The notes under the pieces are model-generated. The model saw only the letters and a program-made list of their open reading frames with translations. It was not told where the DNA came from and searched no databases. Positions 1 to 10,860 of a stretch of DNA of 64,000 nt are shown piece by piece. How positions within the stretch are numbered: position 1 is the first letter of the stretch; each line of letters opens with the position of its first letter. The DNA comes from Streptomyces sp. NRRL F-5122 (lineage in GTDB: Bacteria > Actinomycetota > Actinomycetes > Streptomycetales > Streptomycetaceae): NCBI RefSeq assembly GCF_001507435.1, contig NZ_LMWH01000205.1, positions 1 through 64,000 of the forward strand, given 5' to 3'. The position numbers and the translations under genes are program-made.

Positions 1-89
1 AAGCGCTCCTCCACCAGGACGCCCCGCTCCAGGTCCACGGGAGCGCCCTTGATTCCGGATCCACCGATGTCCACGCCGAAGATCTGCAT
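1..89 (-). CDS. ppgK: Polyphosphate glucokinase, N-terminus only (partial)
   Basis: The gene runs off the left edge; only about 29 N-terminal residues are present, starting at an ATG whose first base is 89. The translation begins [20 protein letters not shown], which contains the phosphate-binding DIGGSGIKG motif of ROK-family sugar kinases and matches actinobacterial polyphosphate glucokinases, which phosphorylate glucose using polyphosphate or ATP. The motif is seen directly; the choice of polyphosphate glucokinase over another ROK kinase rests on the characteristic N-terminus and on the neighbouring ispH, the order I recall from Streptomyces coelicolor. Confidence 0.8.
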   Translation of the reverse strand, partial: MQIFGVDIGGSGIKGAPVDLERGVLVEER

Positions 90-142
90 GGGCACCACGT
101 TACGGCGTACGGGCTACGCGTTCTTCCCGATCTCCACGGCCG

Positions 143-1138
143 TCAGTTGTCCCCGGTGGCGTCCGGGCCCAGCTCGGCGGCCTCCGCACGCAGGTCCCGC
201 CGGAGTTCCTTGGGCAGCGAGAAGGTGATCGACTCCTCTGCCGCCTTGACGATCTCGACGTCCTCGAAGCCGCGCCCGGACAGCCACTCGAGGACCTGCT
301 CGACCAGGACCTCGGGGACCGAGGCACCCGAGGTCACCCCGACCGTGGACACGCCCTCCAGCCACGCCTCGTCGATCTCGTCGGCGAAGTCCACGAGGTA
401 CGCCTCCCGCGCACCCGCGAGCTTGGCGACCTCGACGAGCCGCTTGGAGTTCGAGGAGTTCCGGGAACCGACCACGATCACCAGGTCCGCCTCGGCGCCC
501 ATCTGCTTCACCGCGAGCTGGCGGTTCTGGGTGGCGTAGCAGATGTCGTCGCTGGGCGGGGAGACCAGCTGCGGGAAGCGCTCCTTGAGGGCGTCGACCG
601 TCTCCATGGTCTCGTCGACGGAGAGGGTGGTCTGGGAGAGCCAGACGACCCTCGACGGGTCGCGCACCTCGACCTTGGCGACGTCCGCGGGGCCGTCCAC
701 GAGCTGGATGTGGTCGGGGGCCTCGCCGGAGGTGCCGATGACCTCCTCGTGGCCCTCGTGCCCGATCAGGAGGATGTCGAAGTCCTCATCGGCGAAGCGG
801 ACGGCTTCCTTGTGGACCTTGGTGACCAGCGGGCAGGTCGCGTCGATGGTGGCGAGCCTGCCCCGCTTCGCCTCTTCGTGGACCGTGGGCGCGACGCCGT
901 GGGCGGAGAACATGACGATGTTGCCCGGCGGCACCTCCTCCGTCCGTTCGACGAAGATCGCGCCCTTCTTCTCCAGGGTCTGCACGACGTATTTGTTGTG
1001 GACGATCTCGTGGCGGACGTACACGGGGGCCCCGTACTGCTCCAGGGCCTTCTCGACGGCGATCACGGCACGGTCGACACCCGCGCAGTAGCCCCGGGGG
1101 GCGGCGAGCAGAACACGGCGGCCAGGCGAAGCGGTCAT
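143..1138 (-). CDS. ispH: 4-hydroxy-3-methylbut-2-enyl diphosphate reductase
   Basis: Last enzyme of the MEP isoprenoid pathway: it reductively dehydroxylates HMBPP to IPP and DMAPP with a 4Fe-4S cluster, in the cytosol. The three cluster cysteines are visible at about residue 18 (APRGYCAG), 102 (DATCPLV) and 200 ([10 protein letters not shown]), together with the substrate-binding SAHG and GHEGHEEV motifs. The 331-residue length is typical. The start chosen is ATG at 1138, giving MTASPGRR; an ATG three codons upstream (1147) is in frame but adds nothing conserved. It is divergent from xseA with about 100 bp between them. Streptomyces use the MEP pathway for all isoprenoids, so the gene should be essential unless a second copy exists. 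Confidence 0.95.
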   Translation of the reverse strand: MTASPGRRVLLAAPRGYCAGVDRAVIAVEKALEQYGAPVYVRHEIVHNKYVVQTLEKKGAIFVERTEEVPPGNIVMFSAHGVAPTVHEEAKRGRLATIDATCPLVTKVHKEAVRFADEDFDILLIGHEGHEEVIGTSGEAPDHIQLVDGPADVAKVEVRDPSRVVWLSQTTLSVDETMETVDALKERFPQLVSPPSDDICYATQNRQLAVKQMGAEADLVIVVGSRNSSNSKRLVEVAKLAGAREAYLVDFADEIDEAWLEGVSTVGVTSGASVPEVLVEQVLEWLSGRGFEDVEIVKAAEESITFSLPKELRRDLRAEAAELGPDATGDN

Positions 1139-1236
1139 GCGCACCATCGTAAGGCCGTGTCCGGGCCCGCAGATCGCCTCCCTGGGGAGAGGTTGTGCCG
1201 ACCGGCGATGTCGGTCCGGGCCGTTACCCTCGGCGC

Positions 1237-2445
1237 ATGGCTGTCAACACGTCCGCGGAGTCACCGCTGCCCGTCGGTGAGGTGTCGCGGCTCATCGGCG
1301 GATGGATCGACCGGCTCGGAGCCGTGTGGGTCGAAGGACAGATCACGCAGCTGTCGCGGCGGCCCGGCGCCGGGGTCGTCTTTCTGACCCTGCGCGATCC
1401 GTCGTACGACATCTCCGTCGGAGTCACCTGCTACCGCCAGGTGTTCGACGCCGTCGCCGATGTCGTCAGCGAGGGCGCCCGTGTGATCGTCCACGCCAAG
1501 CCCGAGTGGTACGCCCCGCGCGGACAGCTCTCGCTGCGTGCCGCGGAGATACGGCCCGTGGGCGTCGGCGAGCTGCTGGCGCGGCTGGAGCAGCTGAAGA
1601 AGTCGCTGACCGCCGAGGGACTGTTCGCCGCCGAGCGCAAGAAGCCGCTGCCCTTCCTGCCGCAGCTCGTCGGGCTCGTCTGCGGCCGGGCCTCGGCGGC
1701 CGAGCGGGACGTACTGGAGAACGCCCGGCACCGCTGGCCCGCCGTCCGCTTCGAGGTGCGCAACGTCGCCGTGCAGGGCGTGCATGCCGTGCCCCAGGTC
1801 GTCCAGGCCGTGAAGGAGCTGGACGCGCTGGACGAGGTGGACGTGATCATCGTGGCCCGCGGCGGCGGCAGCGTGGAGGACCTGCTGCCGTTCTCCGACG
1901 AGCAGCTCGTACGGGCGGTGGCTGCCTGCCGCACCCCCGTGGTGTCGGCCATCGGACACGAGCCGGACAATCCGCTGCTCGACCACGTCGCGGATCTGCG
2001 CGCCTCCACACCGACCGACGCCGCCAAGAAGGTGGTGCCCGACGTCGGCGAGGAGCTGCAGCGTGTGCACGCGCTGCGGGACCGGGCGCGGCGGTGCGTG
2101 CTGGCGTTCGTCGAGCGTGAGGAGCGGGGACTGGCCCATGCGCTGGCGCGGCCCTGCATAGAGGATCCGCACCGCATGGTCGACGAGCGGGCCGAGCAGG
2201 TGGCCGCGCTGGTGGACCGCAGCCGGCGCACGCTGAGGCATCTGCTGGACCGGGCCGAGTCGGAGCTCACGCACACCCACGCACGCGTGGTGGCGCTGTC
2301 GCCGGCCGCGACGCTCCAGCGGGGCTATGCGGTGCTGCAGAGTGCCGACGGGCACGTGGTCCGGACGCCGGAGGAGGTGTCGGCGGGCGAGGCGCTGCGG
2401 GCGCGGGTCGCCGAGGGCGAGTTCACGGTACGGGCAGAGATCTAG
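1237..2445 (+). CDS. xseA: Exodeoxyribonuclease VII large subunit
   Basis: Catalytic subunit of exonuclease VII, which degrades single-stranded DNA from both ends into oligonucleotides. The N-terminal OB-fold (residues about 10-100, [23 protein letters not shown]) is followed by the catalytic domain with the conserved RGGGSVEDL and SAIGHEPD motifs, and a C-terminal helical region ending in the family motif LQRGYAVL. It is 402 residues with the ATG at 1237; an upstream in-frame ATG at 1195 would add 14 residues with no family match. The downstream xseB starts 9 bp after the stop, so the two subunits are co-transcribed. Confidence 0.95.
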   Translation: MAVNTSAESPLPVGEVSRLIGGWIDRLGAVWVEGQITQLSRRPGAGVVFLTLRDPSYDISVGVTCYRQVFDAVADVVSEGARVIVHAKPEWYAPRGQLSLRAAEIRPVGVGELLARLEQLKKSLTAEGLFAAERKKPLPFLPQLVGLVCGRASAAERDVLENARHRWPAVRFEVRNVAVQGVHAVPQVVQAVKELDALDEVDVIIVARGGGSVEDLLPFSDEQLVRAVAACRTPVVSAIGHEPDNPLLDHVADLRASTPTDAAKKVVPDVGEELQRVHALRDRARRCVLAFVEREERGLAHALARPCIEDPHRMVDERAEQVAALVDRSRRTLRHLLDRAESELTHTHARVVALSPAATLQRGYAVLQSADGHVVRTPEEVSAGEALRARVAEGEFTVRAEI

Positions 2446-2454
2446 GGTGGGCGC

Positions 2455-2700
2455 ATGACCGGCAAGACGGACGAGGCACTCGGGTACGAGCAGGCACGGG
2501 ACGAGCTGATCGAGGTCGTACGGCGGCTGGAGGCCGGGGGCACGACGCTCGAGGAGTCCCTGGCGCTGTGGGAGCGGGGCGAGGAACTGGCCAAGGTGTG
2601 CCGGACGTGGCTGGAGGGGGCCCGGAAGCGGCTGGACGCCGCGCTCGCCGAGGAGCGGGAGGACGCGGACGACGCCGCCGGCGTCGAGGGCTCCGGGTGA
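2455..2700 (+). CDS. xseB: Exodeoxyribonuclease VII small subunit
   Basis: An 81-residue helical partner of XseA. The family pattern [19 protein letters not shown] followed by [15 protein letters not shown] and a basic helix is plain, then an acidic Asp/Ala tail (residues about 65-81) typical of actinobacterial versions. It sits 9 bp after xseA, consistent with one operon and stoichiometric synthesis. Confidence 0.95.
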   Translation: MTGKTDEALGYEQARDELIEVVRRLEAGGTTLEESLALWERGEELAKVCRTWLEGARKRLDAALAEEREDADDAAGVEGSG

Positions 2701-2903
2701 CCGTGTCGGCGGTTTGTGCCGTCGGCCGCGGGTCGGCCCCTGCGAGCGGTGTGATGTCACGCATCACGGGCCCGTTGATTGAAGTTTGAACTTAATAGGG
2801 TTAGCGTTCACCTCGCAGGGGCTCATCGCCGAGCCGACGACCCGTCCGGACATCGAGGTCCGGAGTTCGACCGGGGCGTCGCCATGGCCGAGCAGACTGC
2901 GCA
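2701..2903. promoter_or_regulatory. Gene-free stretch with an AAGTT-TG-AACTT dyad
   Basis: No convincing gene is seen between xseB and the terminator at 2904. At 2782-2793 lies a perfect AAGTT-TG-AACTT inverted repeat in an unusually A/T-rich patch, the kind of site bound by MarR-type regulators. It is followed by a run (about 2800-2900) with coding-like composition but no start or RBS. My reading is a promoter/operator left behind after loss of a gene between xseB and the DUF4245 gene; this is inference only. Confidence 0.3.
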
Positions 2904-2948
2904 CACATGAGGAGGCCCCGCCGATGACGCCGGGGCCCTCCTCATGTA
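2904..2948. terminator. Intrinsic terminator between xseB and the DUF4245 gene
   Basis: A near-perfect hairpin: the left arm CATGAGGAGGCCCCG pairs with CGGGGCCCTCCTCATG across a short loop. It lies between convergent genes and can serve both strands. Confidence 0.75.
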
Positions 2949-2990
2949 CCGGCCCCAGCAGGGCCGCCGCGGAGCACGGCCCCGCGGCCG

Positions 2991-3512
2991 TCACTCGGTC
3001 TTCAGCGACTGGGCCATCTTCGTCAGCTGCGCGAACGACGCCGTCCCGGCCACCACGGTCGTGGAGCCCTTGTCCTTGAACACGAGCGCGTCGTAGCGGC
3101 CGCCCGTGTAGTGCTGCCAGGTACGGCCGCCGATGTTCTGGGTCACCTCGGTCCCGTGTCCGCCCTGACTGGCCTCGTCGATGAATGCGGACGGCTTCTG
3201 AGTGGACTGCTCGATCGCCACGTACTGACCGGTGGGGTCCTGGAAGCCGAGGTGCCAGGCGTCGAACGGTTCGCCCTGGAAGCGCACCGAGGTGGCCTTC
3301 CAGGTGCCGGGCAGGCCTTCGGGCGCCGCCACCGGGTAGGCCGCCGCGCGACGAGCCGTGAGCAGCTCGACCCGGTAGTCGACCCGCTGGAGATCGGGAG
3401 CGTGGTCGTCGTGCGGGAGGAAAAGGTAGATGACACCCGCCATCAGCCCGATCACGCCCAGGGAGAGAAGCATGCCCCGGACCGTCTTCTGCTTGCCATT
3501 CGTACCTGCCAC
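2991..3512 (-). CDS. DUF4245 domain membrane-anchored protein
   Basis: A 173-residue protein with a basic N-terminus and one membrane segment at about residues 13-32 ([18 protein letters not shown]), then an extracytoplasmic domain. The domain matches the actinobacterial DUF4245 family as I know it, including the [12 protein letters not shown] and [16 protein letters not shown] stretches. The start is GTG at 3512, with only a weak RBS. It is divergent from glpX, and the shared 125-bp promoter region holds a 10-bp inverted repeat (3500-3534) that overlaps this start. Function is unknown. Confidence 0.8.
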   Translation of the reverse strand: MAGTNGKQKTVRGMLLSLGVIGLMAGVIYLFLPHDDHAPDLQRVDYRVELLTARRAAAYPVAAPEGLPGTWKATSVRFQGEPFDAWHLGFQDPTGQYVAIEQSTQKPSAFIDEASQGGHGTEVTQNIGGRTWQHYTGGRYDALVFKDKGSTTVVAGTASFAQLTKMAQSLKTE

Positions 3513-3534
3513 ACCCCTATCGTCGCAGGTACGA
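3500..3534. promoter_or_regulatory. 10-bp inverted repeat over the DUF4245 start
   Basis: TCGTACCTGC (3500-3509) and GCAGGTACGA (3525-3534) are perfect inverted arms separated by 15 bp. The arms flank the GTG start of the minus-strand DUF4245 gene and lie about 105 bp upstream of glpX. It could be an operator or a hairpin in the minus-strand leader; the regulator is not known. Confidence 0.5.
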
Positions 3535-3638
3535 CGGTCCGCTCATCCGTGGGCCCCCCTGCTCATTTTGTCTGCCCGGCGATAGAGTCGTGGGCACACC
3601 CTCATCCGGCCGTCGTCGTATCAGAAAGGTGCGCTCCG

Positions 3639-4673
3639 ATGACCGAGAATCATCATCTGCCGTCCGAACTCGAAGTTCCCTCCGAGGCGCCCGACCGCAA
3701 CCTCGCCCTCGAACTGGTCCGCGTCACGGAGGCCGCCGCGATGGCCGCCGGCCGCTGGGTCGGCCGCGGGGACAAGAACGGAGCCGACGGCGCCGCAGTG
3801 CGCGCCATGCGCAACCTCGTCCACACCGTGTCGATGAACGGCATCGTCGTCATCGGCGAAGGGGAGAAGGACGAGGCCCCGATGCTCTTCAACGGGGAGC
3901 GGATCGGCGACGGTACCGGCGCGGAGTGCGACATCGCCGTCGACCCGATCGACGGCACCACGCTCACCGCCAAGGGCATGCCCAACGCGATCGCCGTGCT
4001 GGCCGCCGCCGACCGCGGCACGATGTTCGACCCGTCGGCCGTCTTCTACATGGACAAGCTCGTCACCGGCCCCGAGGCGGCCGACTTCGTCGACATCGAC
4101 GCCCCGGTCTCGGTGAACATCCGCCGGGTCGCCAAGGCCAAGCGGTCCGCGCCCGAGGACGTCACCGTCGTCATCCTCGACCGGCCGCGCCACGAGAGCC
4201 TCATCAAGGAGGTCCGGGACACCGGCGCACGTATCAAACTGATCTCGGACGGCGATGTGGCCGGCTCGATCCTGGCGCTGCGCGAGGGCACCGGCATCGA
4301 CCTGCTGCTCGGTGTCGGCGGCACACCCGAGGGCATCATCTCGGCCTGTGCCGTGAAGTGCCTGGGCGGCACCATCCAGGGCAAGCTGTGGCCCAAGGAC
4401 GACGAGGAACGGCAGCGGGCCATCGACGCCGGGCACGACCTCGACCGGGTGCTGACCACGGACGACCTGGTCTCCGGCGAGAACGTCTTCTTCGTCGCCA
4501 CCGGCATCACCGACGGCGAGCTGCTGCGCGGGGTGCGCTACCGCTCCGAGACCGCCACGACCGACTCGATCGTGATGCGCTCGAAATCCGGCACCGTCCG
4601 CCGGATCGACTCGGTGCACAAGCTGAGCAAGCTGCGTGCGTACAGCACGGTCGACTTCGACCGCGCGCAGTGA
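3639..4673 (+). CDS. glpX: Class II fructose-1,6-bisphosphatase
   Basis: Hydrolyses fructose 1,6-bisphosphate to fructose 6-phosphate, the committed step of gluconeogenesis, with a divalent metal and lithium-sensitive chemistry in this family. The 344-residue protein shows the GlpX metal and substrate motifs [23 protein letters not shown] and [12 protein letters not shown]. The start ATG at 3639 is preceded by an AGAAAGG RBS; the reading frame is open further upstream (from 3111), but only the region from 3639 matches the family. Together with pckG at the right end of the window it supplies the irreversible steps of gluconeogenesis. Confidence 0.95.
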   Translation: MTENHHLPSELEVPSEAPDRNLALELVRVTEAAAMAAGRWVGRGDKNGADGAAVRAMRNLVHTVSMNGIVVIGEGEKDEAPMLFNGERIGDGTGAECDIAVDPIDGTTLTAKGMPNAIAVLAAADRGTMFDPSAVFYMDKLVTGPEAADFVDIDAPVSVNIRRVAKAKRSAPEDVTVVILDRPRHESLIKEVRDTGARIKLISDGDVAGSILALREGTGIDLLLGVGGTPEGIISACAVKCLGGTIQGKLWPKDDEERQRAIDAGHDLDRVLTTDDLVSGENVFFVATGITDGELLRGVRYRSETATTDSIVMRSKSGTVRRIDSVHKLSKLRAYSTVDFDRAQ

Positions 4674-4706
4674 TCGCGGCCCGGCTCGCCGGGCGGACCA
4701 GGTCGG

Positions 4707-4734
4707 GGGCGCCCTCGGTGCGGAGAGGGCGCCC
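4707..4734. terminator. Intrinsic terminator downstream of glpX
   Basis: A 10-bp perfect stem, GGGCGCCCTC pairing with GAGGGCGCCC across an 8-nt loop, 33 bp after the glpX stop. The rest of the 236-bp gap to the next gene shows nothing else. Confidence 0.7.
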
Positions 4735-4909
4735 TCCGCCGTTTCCGCGGGCGGTGCGCGGGTGGTGGAAGCCTGACCCGGACGCGGGAAGGCGTGCCGG
4801 GAGCCCGGCCGCGCCCAGGGCCTGCGTCGTCGGGCCCCGCACCGCGCTCCCACCCCGGGCCCGCCCTCGGCTCGCCCGCCGGCCGATGGGCCGCCGCCCG
4901 CGCGGACTC

Positions 4910-5281
4910 CTAGCCGGCCGCGGCTATCGTCCCTCGTGCGGCCTTGTTGAGCTCCATGTCCCGGCGCCGTCGCCGGGCGAGGACCACACGGCGCTCGGCG
5001 GCCGTGAGACCGCCCCAGACCCCGTACGGCTCGGGCTGGACCAGCGCGTGTTCGCGGCACTCCACCATCACCGGACAGCGGGCGCAGACCCGCTTGGCCG
5101 CCTCCTCGCGGGACAACCGGGCCGCGGTGGGCTCCTTGGAGGGGGCGAAGAACAGGCCGGCCTCGTCCCGCCGGCACACCGCCTCCGTGTGCCACGGGGC
5201 GTCCTGGTTCCTGTCCCGCACCGGCACTCGCTGGTGCGGGATGGCAGCGACCTGCAGGGACGAATGCGGCGGTTGCAGCAC
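4910..5281 (-). CDS. wblI: WhiB-like iron-sulfur transcription regulator
   Basis: A 123-residue Wbl protein. Four cysteines that would hold a 4Fe-4S cluster are at residues 36, 66, 69 and 75 (C-x29-C-x2-C-x5-C), followed by the family GVWGG turn (87-91) and a basic AT-hook-like tail (RRVVLARRRRRD). Wbl proteins act with the principal sigma factor as redox- or NO-responsive regulators. The C-terminus extends about 30 residues past the basic patch. The symbol wblI is from recalled synteny (S. coelicolor wblI next to glpX). It is transcribed convergently with glpX. Confidence 0.85.
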   Translation of the reverse strand: MLQPPHSSLQVAAIPHQRVPVRDRNQDAPWHTEAVCRRDEAGLFFAPSKEPTAARLSREEAAKRVCARCPVMVECREHALVQPEPYGVWGGLTAAERRVVLARRRRRDMELNKAARGTIAAAG

Positions 5282-5443
5282 GGTCTACTCCTGACGACGG
5301 CTTCGCGAGCGAGAGACGATGCAGCAAGGCCTACCCGCTGTGCGCACGCCTATGCACTGCGTCCCCAACGGCTGCTGATGCATGGGGTGTTCACGACATG
5401 GGGAAACGTCCGGCCGGCCGGGGACGCGAGCGAGGCACGGGAG

Positions 5444-6145
5444 TCAGCGGTCGAGGTGCCTGCGCAGAGCCTTGTCGACCTTGTCCGACACACGGTCCAG
5501 GATGTCGGAGACCAGCTTGCCCCGCTTCGGCCGCGCCTCCACGTTCCCGAGCACGGCAAGTCCGTCCACATGGACGACGGGTGCGTTCTGCTCGCCGGAA
5601 TCGAGGGGACTCACCTCGAAGTTGCCGAGGACGGCGCCGCCGGTGCCGCGCAGCGTGATGTTCTCCGGGACACGGATCGTCACATCACCGAAGACCGAGA
5701 TCGCCTTGATCACGACCTGCTGGTATTCGAAGATCGCCTCGCTGAGGTCGATCTCGACGCTGCCGAAGATCGCGTAGGCGTGCAGCCGGCGGCCGGGACG
5801 CCAGCGGCCCTTGCGCATGGCACTGCTGAAGACCGCCACCACGTTCGCGTCGGGCTCGGCAGGCACCGCGCCCGGGGCGGGGCGCCCCGGCGGGGCGTAT
5901 GCCGCGGTGGTGCGGCGCGCGTGCGCCGCGGGCAGATCGCGGACGAACAGGTCCAGCTCCCCGACCGTCTTGGCGTTCAGCACGCCCTCGACGCGCTCGG
6001 CGTGCTCCTCCACCGTGAGGCGCCCCTCGGCGAGGGCGTCGCGCAGGATGTCGGCGATGCGGTCACGGTCGGCGTCCGAACAGCGCAACTCGGTCGCGGG
6101 CACGGGCCCGCGGGCCGTCGGGGCAGGGCTCTTGTGAAGGTCCAC
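5444..6145 (-). CDS. DUF1707 domain protein with LiaF-like C-terminal domain
   Basis: A 233-residue protein. Residues about 18-70 form the DUF1707 domain (LRCSDADRDRIADILRDALA, then GRLTVEEHAERV), a short helical module frequent in actinobacteria. The C-terminal half (about 115-215) has the beta-strand pattern of the LiaF / cell-wall-active antibiotic response domain (FGDVTIRVPENITLRGTGGA). No membrane segment is seen, so it is probably cytosolic or peripheral. A role in envelope stress is inferred from the LiaF-like domain alone. Confidence 0.75.
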   Translation of the reverse strand: MDLHKSPAPTARGPVPATELRCSDADRDRIADILRDALAEGRLTVEEHAERVEGVLNAKTVGELDLFVRDLPAAHARRTTAAYAPPGRPAPGAVPAEPDANVVAVFSSAMRKGRWRPGRRLHAYAIFGSVEIDLSEAIFEYQQVVIKAISVFGDVTIRVPENITLRGTGGAVLGNFEVSPLDSGEQNAPVVHVDGLAVLGNVEARPKRGKLVSDILDRVSDKVDKALRRHLDR

Positions 6146-6508
6146 GGCAGCAGCGTACCGAAACGCGATAGATCGCGACTACCCCCCGGCGCGCCCTGTG
6201 GAGAACATGCCGGCCGGACCGGCACCCTCCGCCCGGCCGACTGAGCCTTACCTCACAGGTTCACCGCGAGTGCCAGGTTCTACGCTGGTGAACGCTGCCA
6301 ACGGAGGCCAGCCACGGCGAGTGAGCCGAGGGGCGCGTCTGCGCTGGGAGACCGAGGTCCCCTGCTCGAGCAAGCCGAGAGCCCGGGGAAGCGCGCCGAA
6401 GCCCGACACGGAAGAGCCGGGTGCGGCCGGTCGCCCGGCACGGCCGACCGCGCCCCGAAGGTGCACCGAGCCACGAAAACACGGCCTGTCTAGTGAGGAA
6501 TGGGCGAG
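6146..6508. other. 363-bp leader/intergenic region upstream of class I fumarase
   Basis: No gene is seen. GGTTCACC near 6257 and GGTGAAC near 6288 form an imperfect inverted pair, and the stretch about 6410-6470 can fold into G/C-rich hairpins. I could not match it to a known riboswitch. It presumably carries the fumarase promoter and a long untranslated leader. Confidence 0.3.
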
Positions 6509-8176
<1,668 letters not shown>

Positions 8177-8406
8177 CACGCCGGGGCGGGGACGGTTCCG
8201 CCCCCGCCGCCCCGTCCTTCCCCGGGCCGGCGGTCCGTCCGCCGCGCCGCGGGGACGGCTGACTGCCCCCGCGGGCACCCGGCTTCCGCCCCTTCCGAAG
8301 AGTGCTCCCGGAAGGGGCGGCGCCCCCCGGCCGCGAGCGCGCCGGATCACCCGCACGTCCGGCTCCACCACGGAACAACCGCACCCGGTCCCGCGCTGTA
8401 CCGGAC

Positions 8407-9792
8407 ATGAGCGAATACCGCATCGAGCACGACTCCATGGGTGAGGTACGGGTACCCGTCGACGCCAAGTGGCGGGCGCAGACCCAGCGCGCCGTGGAGA
8501 ACTTCCCCGTGTCCGGACAACGGATCGAGCGCGCCCACATCGAGGCGCTCGCCCGGATCAAGGGCGCTGCCGCCAAGGTGAACGCGGAGCTCGGCGTGCT
8601 CGACAAGGACATCGCCGAGGCGATCCGGGAGGCCGCCGCCGAGGTCGCCGAGGGCCGGTGGGACGAGCACTTCCCCGTCGACGTCTTCCAGACCGGTTCG
8701 GGGACCTCGTCCAACATGAACACCAACGAGGTGATCGCGACTCTGGCCACCGAGCGGCTCGGCAGGGACGTGCACCCCAACGACCACGTGAACGCCTCCC
8801 AGTCGTCCAACGACGTCTTCCCCTCCTCCCTCCACATCGCCGCGACCGCCGCCGTCGCCCGCGACCTCGTCCCCGCTCTCGAACACCTGGCGGCCTCCCT
8901 GGAACGGAAGGCCGACGAATTCGCCGACGTCGTGAAGGCGGGGCGCACCCACCTCATGGACGCCACGCCGGTCACGCTCGGACAGGAGTTCGGCGGATAT
9001 GCCGCGCAGGTGCGATACGGCGTCGAGCGGCTGAACGCCTCGCTGCCGCGGCTCGCCGAGCTGCCGCTGGGCGGCACCGCGGTCGGCACCGGCATCAACA
9101 CCCCACCCGGCTTCTCCGCCGCGGTCATCGCCGAGGTCGCCCGGGCCACGGGGCTGCCGCTCACCGAGGCCCGCAACCACTTCGAGGCCCAGGGCGCCCG
9201 GGACGGCGTCGTCGAGACCAGCGGGCAGCTCAGGACCATCGCGGTCGGACTGACGAAGATCGCCAACGATCTGCGGTGGATGTCCTCCGGGCCAAGGACC
9301 GGACTCGCCGAGATCGCCCTTCCCGACCTGCAGCCGGGGTCGTCGATCATGCCCGGCAAGGTCAACCCCGTCGTCCCCGAGGCCGTCCTCATGGTTGCCG
9401 CGCAGGTCATCGGCAACGACGCGACCATCACCACGGCGGGCGCCTCCGGCAACTTCGAGCTCAACGTCATGCTGCCGGTCATCGCCAAGAACGTGCTGGA
9501 GTCGATCCGCCTGCTGGCCAACGTCTCGCGGCTGCTCGCCGACCGCACCGTCGACGGGATCGTCGCCCACCGGGAACGCGCCCGGGAGTACGCCGAGTCG
9601 TCGCCCTCCGTCGTCACCCCGCTCAACAAGTACATCGGGTACGAGGAGGCCGCGAAGGTCGCCAAGAAGGCGCTCGCCGAGCGCAGGACGATCCGTCAGG
9701 TCGTCCTGGAATCCGGGTACGTGGAGCGCGGGGACCTGACGCTGGAGCAGCTCGACGAGGCACTCGACGTCCTGCGCATGACGCATCCGTAG
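8407..9792 (+). CDS. fumC: Class II fumarate hydratase
   Basis: An iron-independent fumarase of the aspartase/fumarase superfamily, active as a tetramer. The 461-residue protein has the substrate motifs [27 protein letters not shown] and [17 protein letters not shown] and the superfamily signature [11 protein letters not shown] (about 315-325), whose flexible serine loop supplies the catalytic base. The start ATG at 8407 gives the family N-terminus [17 protein letters not shown]. It duplicates the activity of the adjacent class I enzyme with a stress-resistant catalyst. Confidence 0.95.
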   Translation: MSEYRIEHDSMGEVRVPVDAKWRAQTQRAVENFPVSGQRIERAHIEALARIKGAAAKVNAELGVLDKDIAEAIREAAAEVAEGRWDEHFPVDVFQTGSGTSSNMNTNEVIATLATERLGRDVHPNDHVNASQSSNDVFPSSLHIAATAAVARDLVPALEHLAASLERKADEFADVVKAGRTHLMDATPVTLGQEFGGYAAQVRYGVERLNASLPRLAELPLGGTAVGTGINTPPGFSAAVIAEVARATGLPLTEARNHFEAQGARDGVVETSGQLRTIAVGLTKIANDLRWMSSGPRTGLAEIALPDLQPGSSIMPGKVNPVVPEAVLMVAAQVIGNDATITTAGASGNFELNVMLPVIAKNVLESIRLLANVSRLLADRTVDGIVAHRERAREYAESSPSVVTPLNKYIGYEEAAKVAKKALAERRTIRQVVLESGYVERGDLTLEQLDEALDVLRMTHP

Positions 9793-9874
9793 CCGTCCGG
9801 CGTTTCACCCGCCCGTGACGCGAACCGTGACGGGGACCGCAGCGTCGTATGCCTGGGGCACCTAATATCTGTGC

Positions 9875-10567
9875 ATGGCAGACGGCGGAGCGGTGGGACG
9901 GACGCAAGCGGGCGGGTCGGCGACGCACTGGGCCCCGGGGGATCAGATCCTCTGGCGGTACCGGGAGAACGGCGGCGAACGCTTCCACATCGCTCGTCCC
10001 GTCACGGTCGTCAGGGACGACGAGGAACTGCTCGCGGTGTGGATGGCTCCCGGCACCGAGTGCGTGAAGCCCGTCTTCACCGACGGCACGCCGCTGCACG
10101 CCGAACCGCTGGGGTCCCGCTACATCAGGCGCCGGACCGTGCAGCTCGACCGCTGGTTCGGCACCGGCGTGCTCAAGCTGGCGCGTCCCGGCCGGCCCTG
10201 GTCGGTCTGGCTGTTCTGGGAGCCCGGCTGGCGGTTCAAGAACTGGTACGTGAACCTGGAGCAGCCGCTGGTCCGATGGGCCGGCGGTGTGGACTCCGAG
10301 GACCACTTCCTCGACATCTGCGTCTACCCGGATCGCAGTTGGGGCTGGCGGGACGAGGACGAGTTCGCGCAGGCCCAGCGGGACGGACTGATGGACTCCC
10401 GGCTCGCCGAGCGTGTACGGGCCGCGGGGCGGTCCGCGGTGGCGGTGATCGAGGCATGGGGGGCGCCGTTCTCGGAGGACTGGCAGCACTGGCGACCCGA
10501 TCCGTCCTGGCCGGTGCCGCCCCTGCCGCGGGACTGGGACCGTACTCCCGCGTACATGACGTCATGA
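9875..10567 (+). CDS. DUF402 domain protein
   Basis: A 230-residue soluble protein. The region 20-190 matches the DUF402 fold as I know it: GDQILWRYRENG, then a Trp-rich core (WRFKNWYVNLEQPLVRW) and the acidic DICVYPDRSWGWRDEDEF stretch, which in characterised relatives (FomD-like, nucleotide hydrolases) coordinates a metal. The acidic residues and tryptophans suggest a phosphohydrolase; the substrate is not predictable here. The start ATG at 9875 lacks a clear RBS and may be leaderless. Confidence 0.75.
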   Translation: MADGGAVGRTQAGGSATHWAPGDQILWRYRENGGERFHIARPVTVVRDDEELLAVWMAPGTECVKPVFTDGTPLHAEPLGSRYIRRRTVQLDRWFGTGVLKLARPGRPWSVWLFWEPGWRFKNWYVNLEQPLVRWAGGVDSEDHFLDICVYPDRSWGWRDEDEFAQAQRDGLMDSRLAERVRAAGRSAVAVIEAWGAPFSEDWQHWRPDPSWPVPPLPRDWDRTPAYMTS

Positions 10568-10683
10568 GACCCTTGTTGCGCCCCCGCGGTACAACCGTAG
10601 GATCGTCCTCCGCAAGGGCACACAACAGCAACTCCCGCAGAATGCACTGGGCTTGACCGAACGTCACCGAGGGGCGGCAGGAC

Positions 10684-10860
10684 GTGAGCGAGGGGTACGA
10701 GGGCCACACCGGGACGGCGCGCCCGACCCGTGGATCATGTACGGCGGGTGACCGTACGGGAATTTCGTTCCTGGGACACGTATTCCGGGTATCGGCTTCT
10801 CGGCGGGACGAACTGCACGCACGGCGCGCAGCCCCGGACGGATGGACTCGACACGCGTGA
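10684..10860 (+). CDS. Possible 58-residue GTG-start ORF overlapping the SpoIIE-type gene
   Basis: A GTG at 10684, nine bases after a GGCAGG-like RBS, opens a 58-codon frame that begins VSEGYEGHTGTARPTRGS and ends at a TGA (10858-10860) inside the start of the following phosphatase gene. No family is recognised. It could be a leader peptide, or a displaced N-terminus of the phosphatase separated by a frameshift. Support is weak. Confidence 0.25.
   Translation: MSEGYEGHTGTARPTRGSCTAGDRTGISFLGHVFRVSASRRDELHARRAAPDGWTRHA

Noticed and set aside
1302..2120. Long plus-strand frame of 272 codons overlapping xseA
   Set aside because: Its Arg/Gly/Ala-rich translation is the usual high-G+C shadow of xseA in another frame; no domain or RBS.
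3590..6244. 884-codon plus-strand frame across glpX, wblI and the DUF1707 gene
   Set aside because: It covers three well-supported genes on both strands and has Arg-rich low-complexity composition; a shadow of their codon bias.
6146..6508. Known riboswitch upstream of class I fumarase
   Set aside because: No match to cobalamin, TPP, SAM, glycine or other cores that I can recognise by eye.
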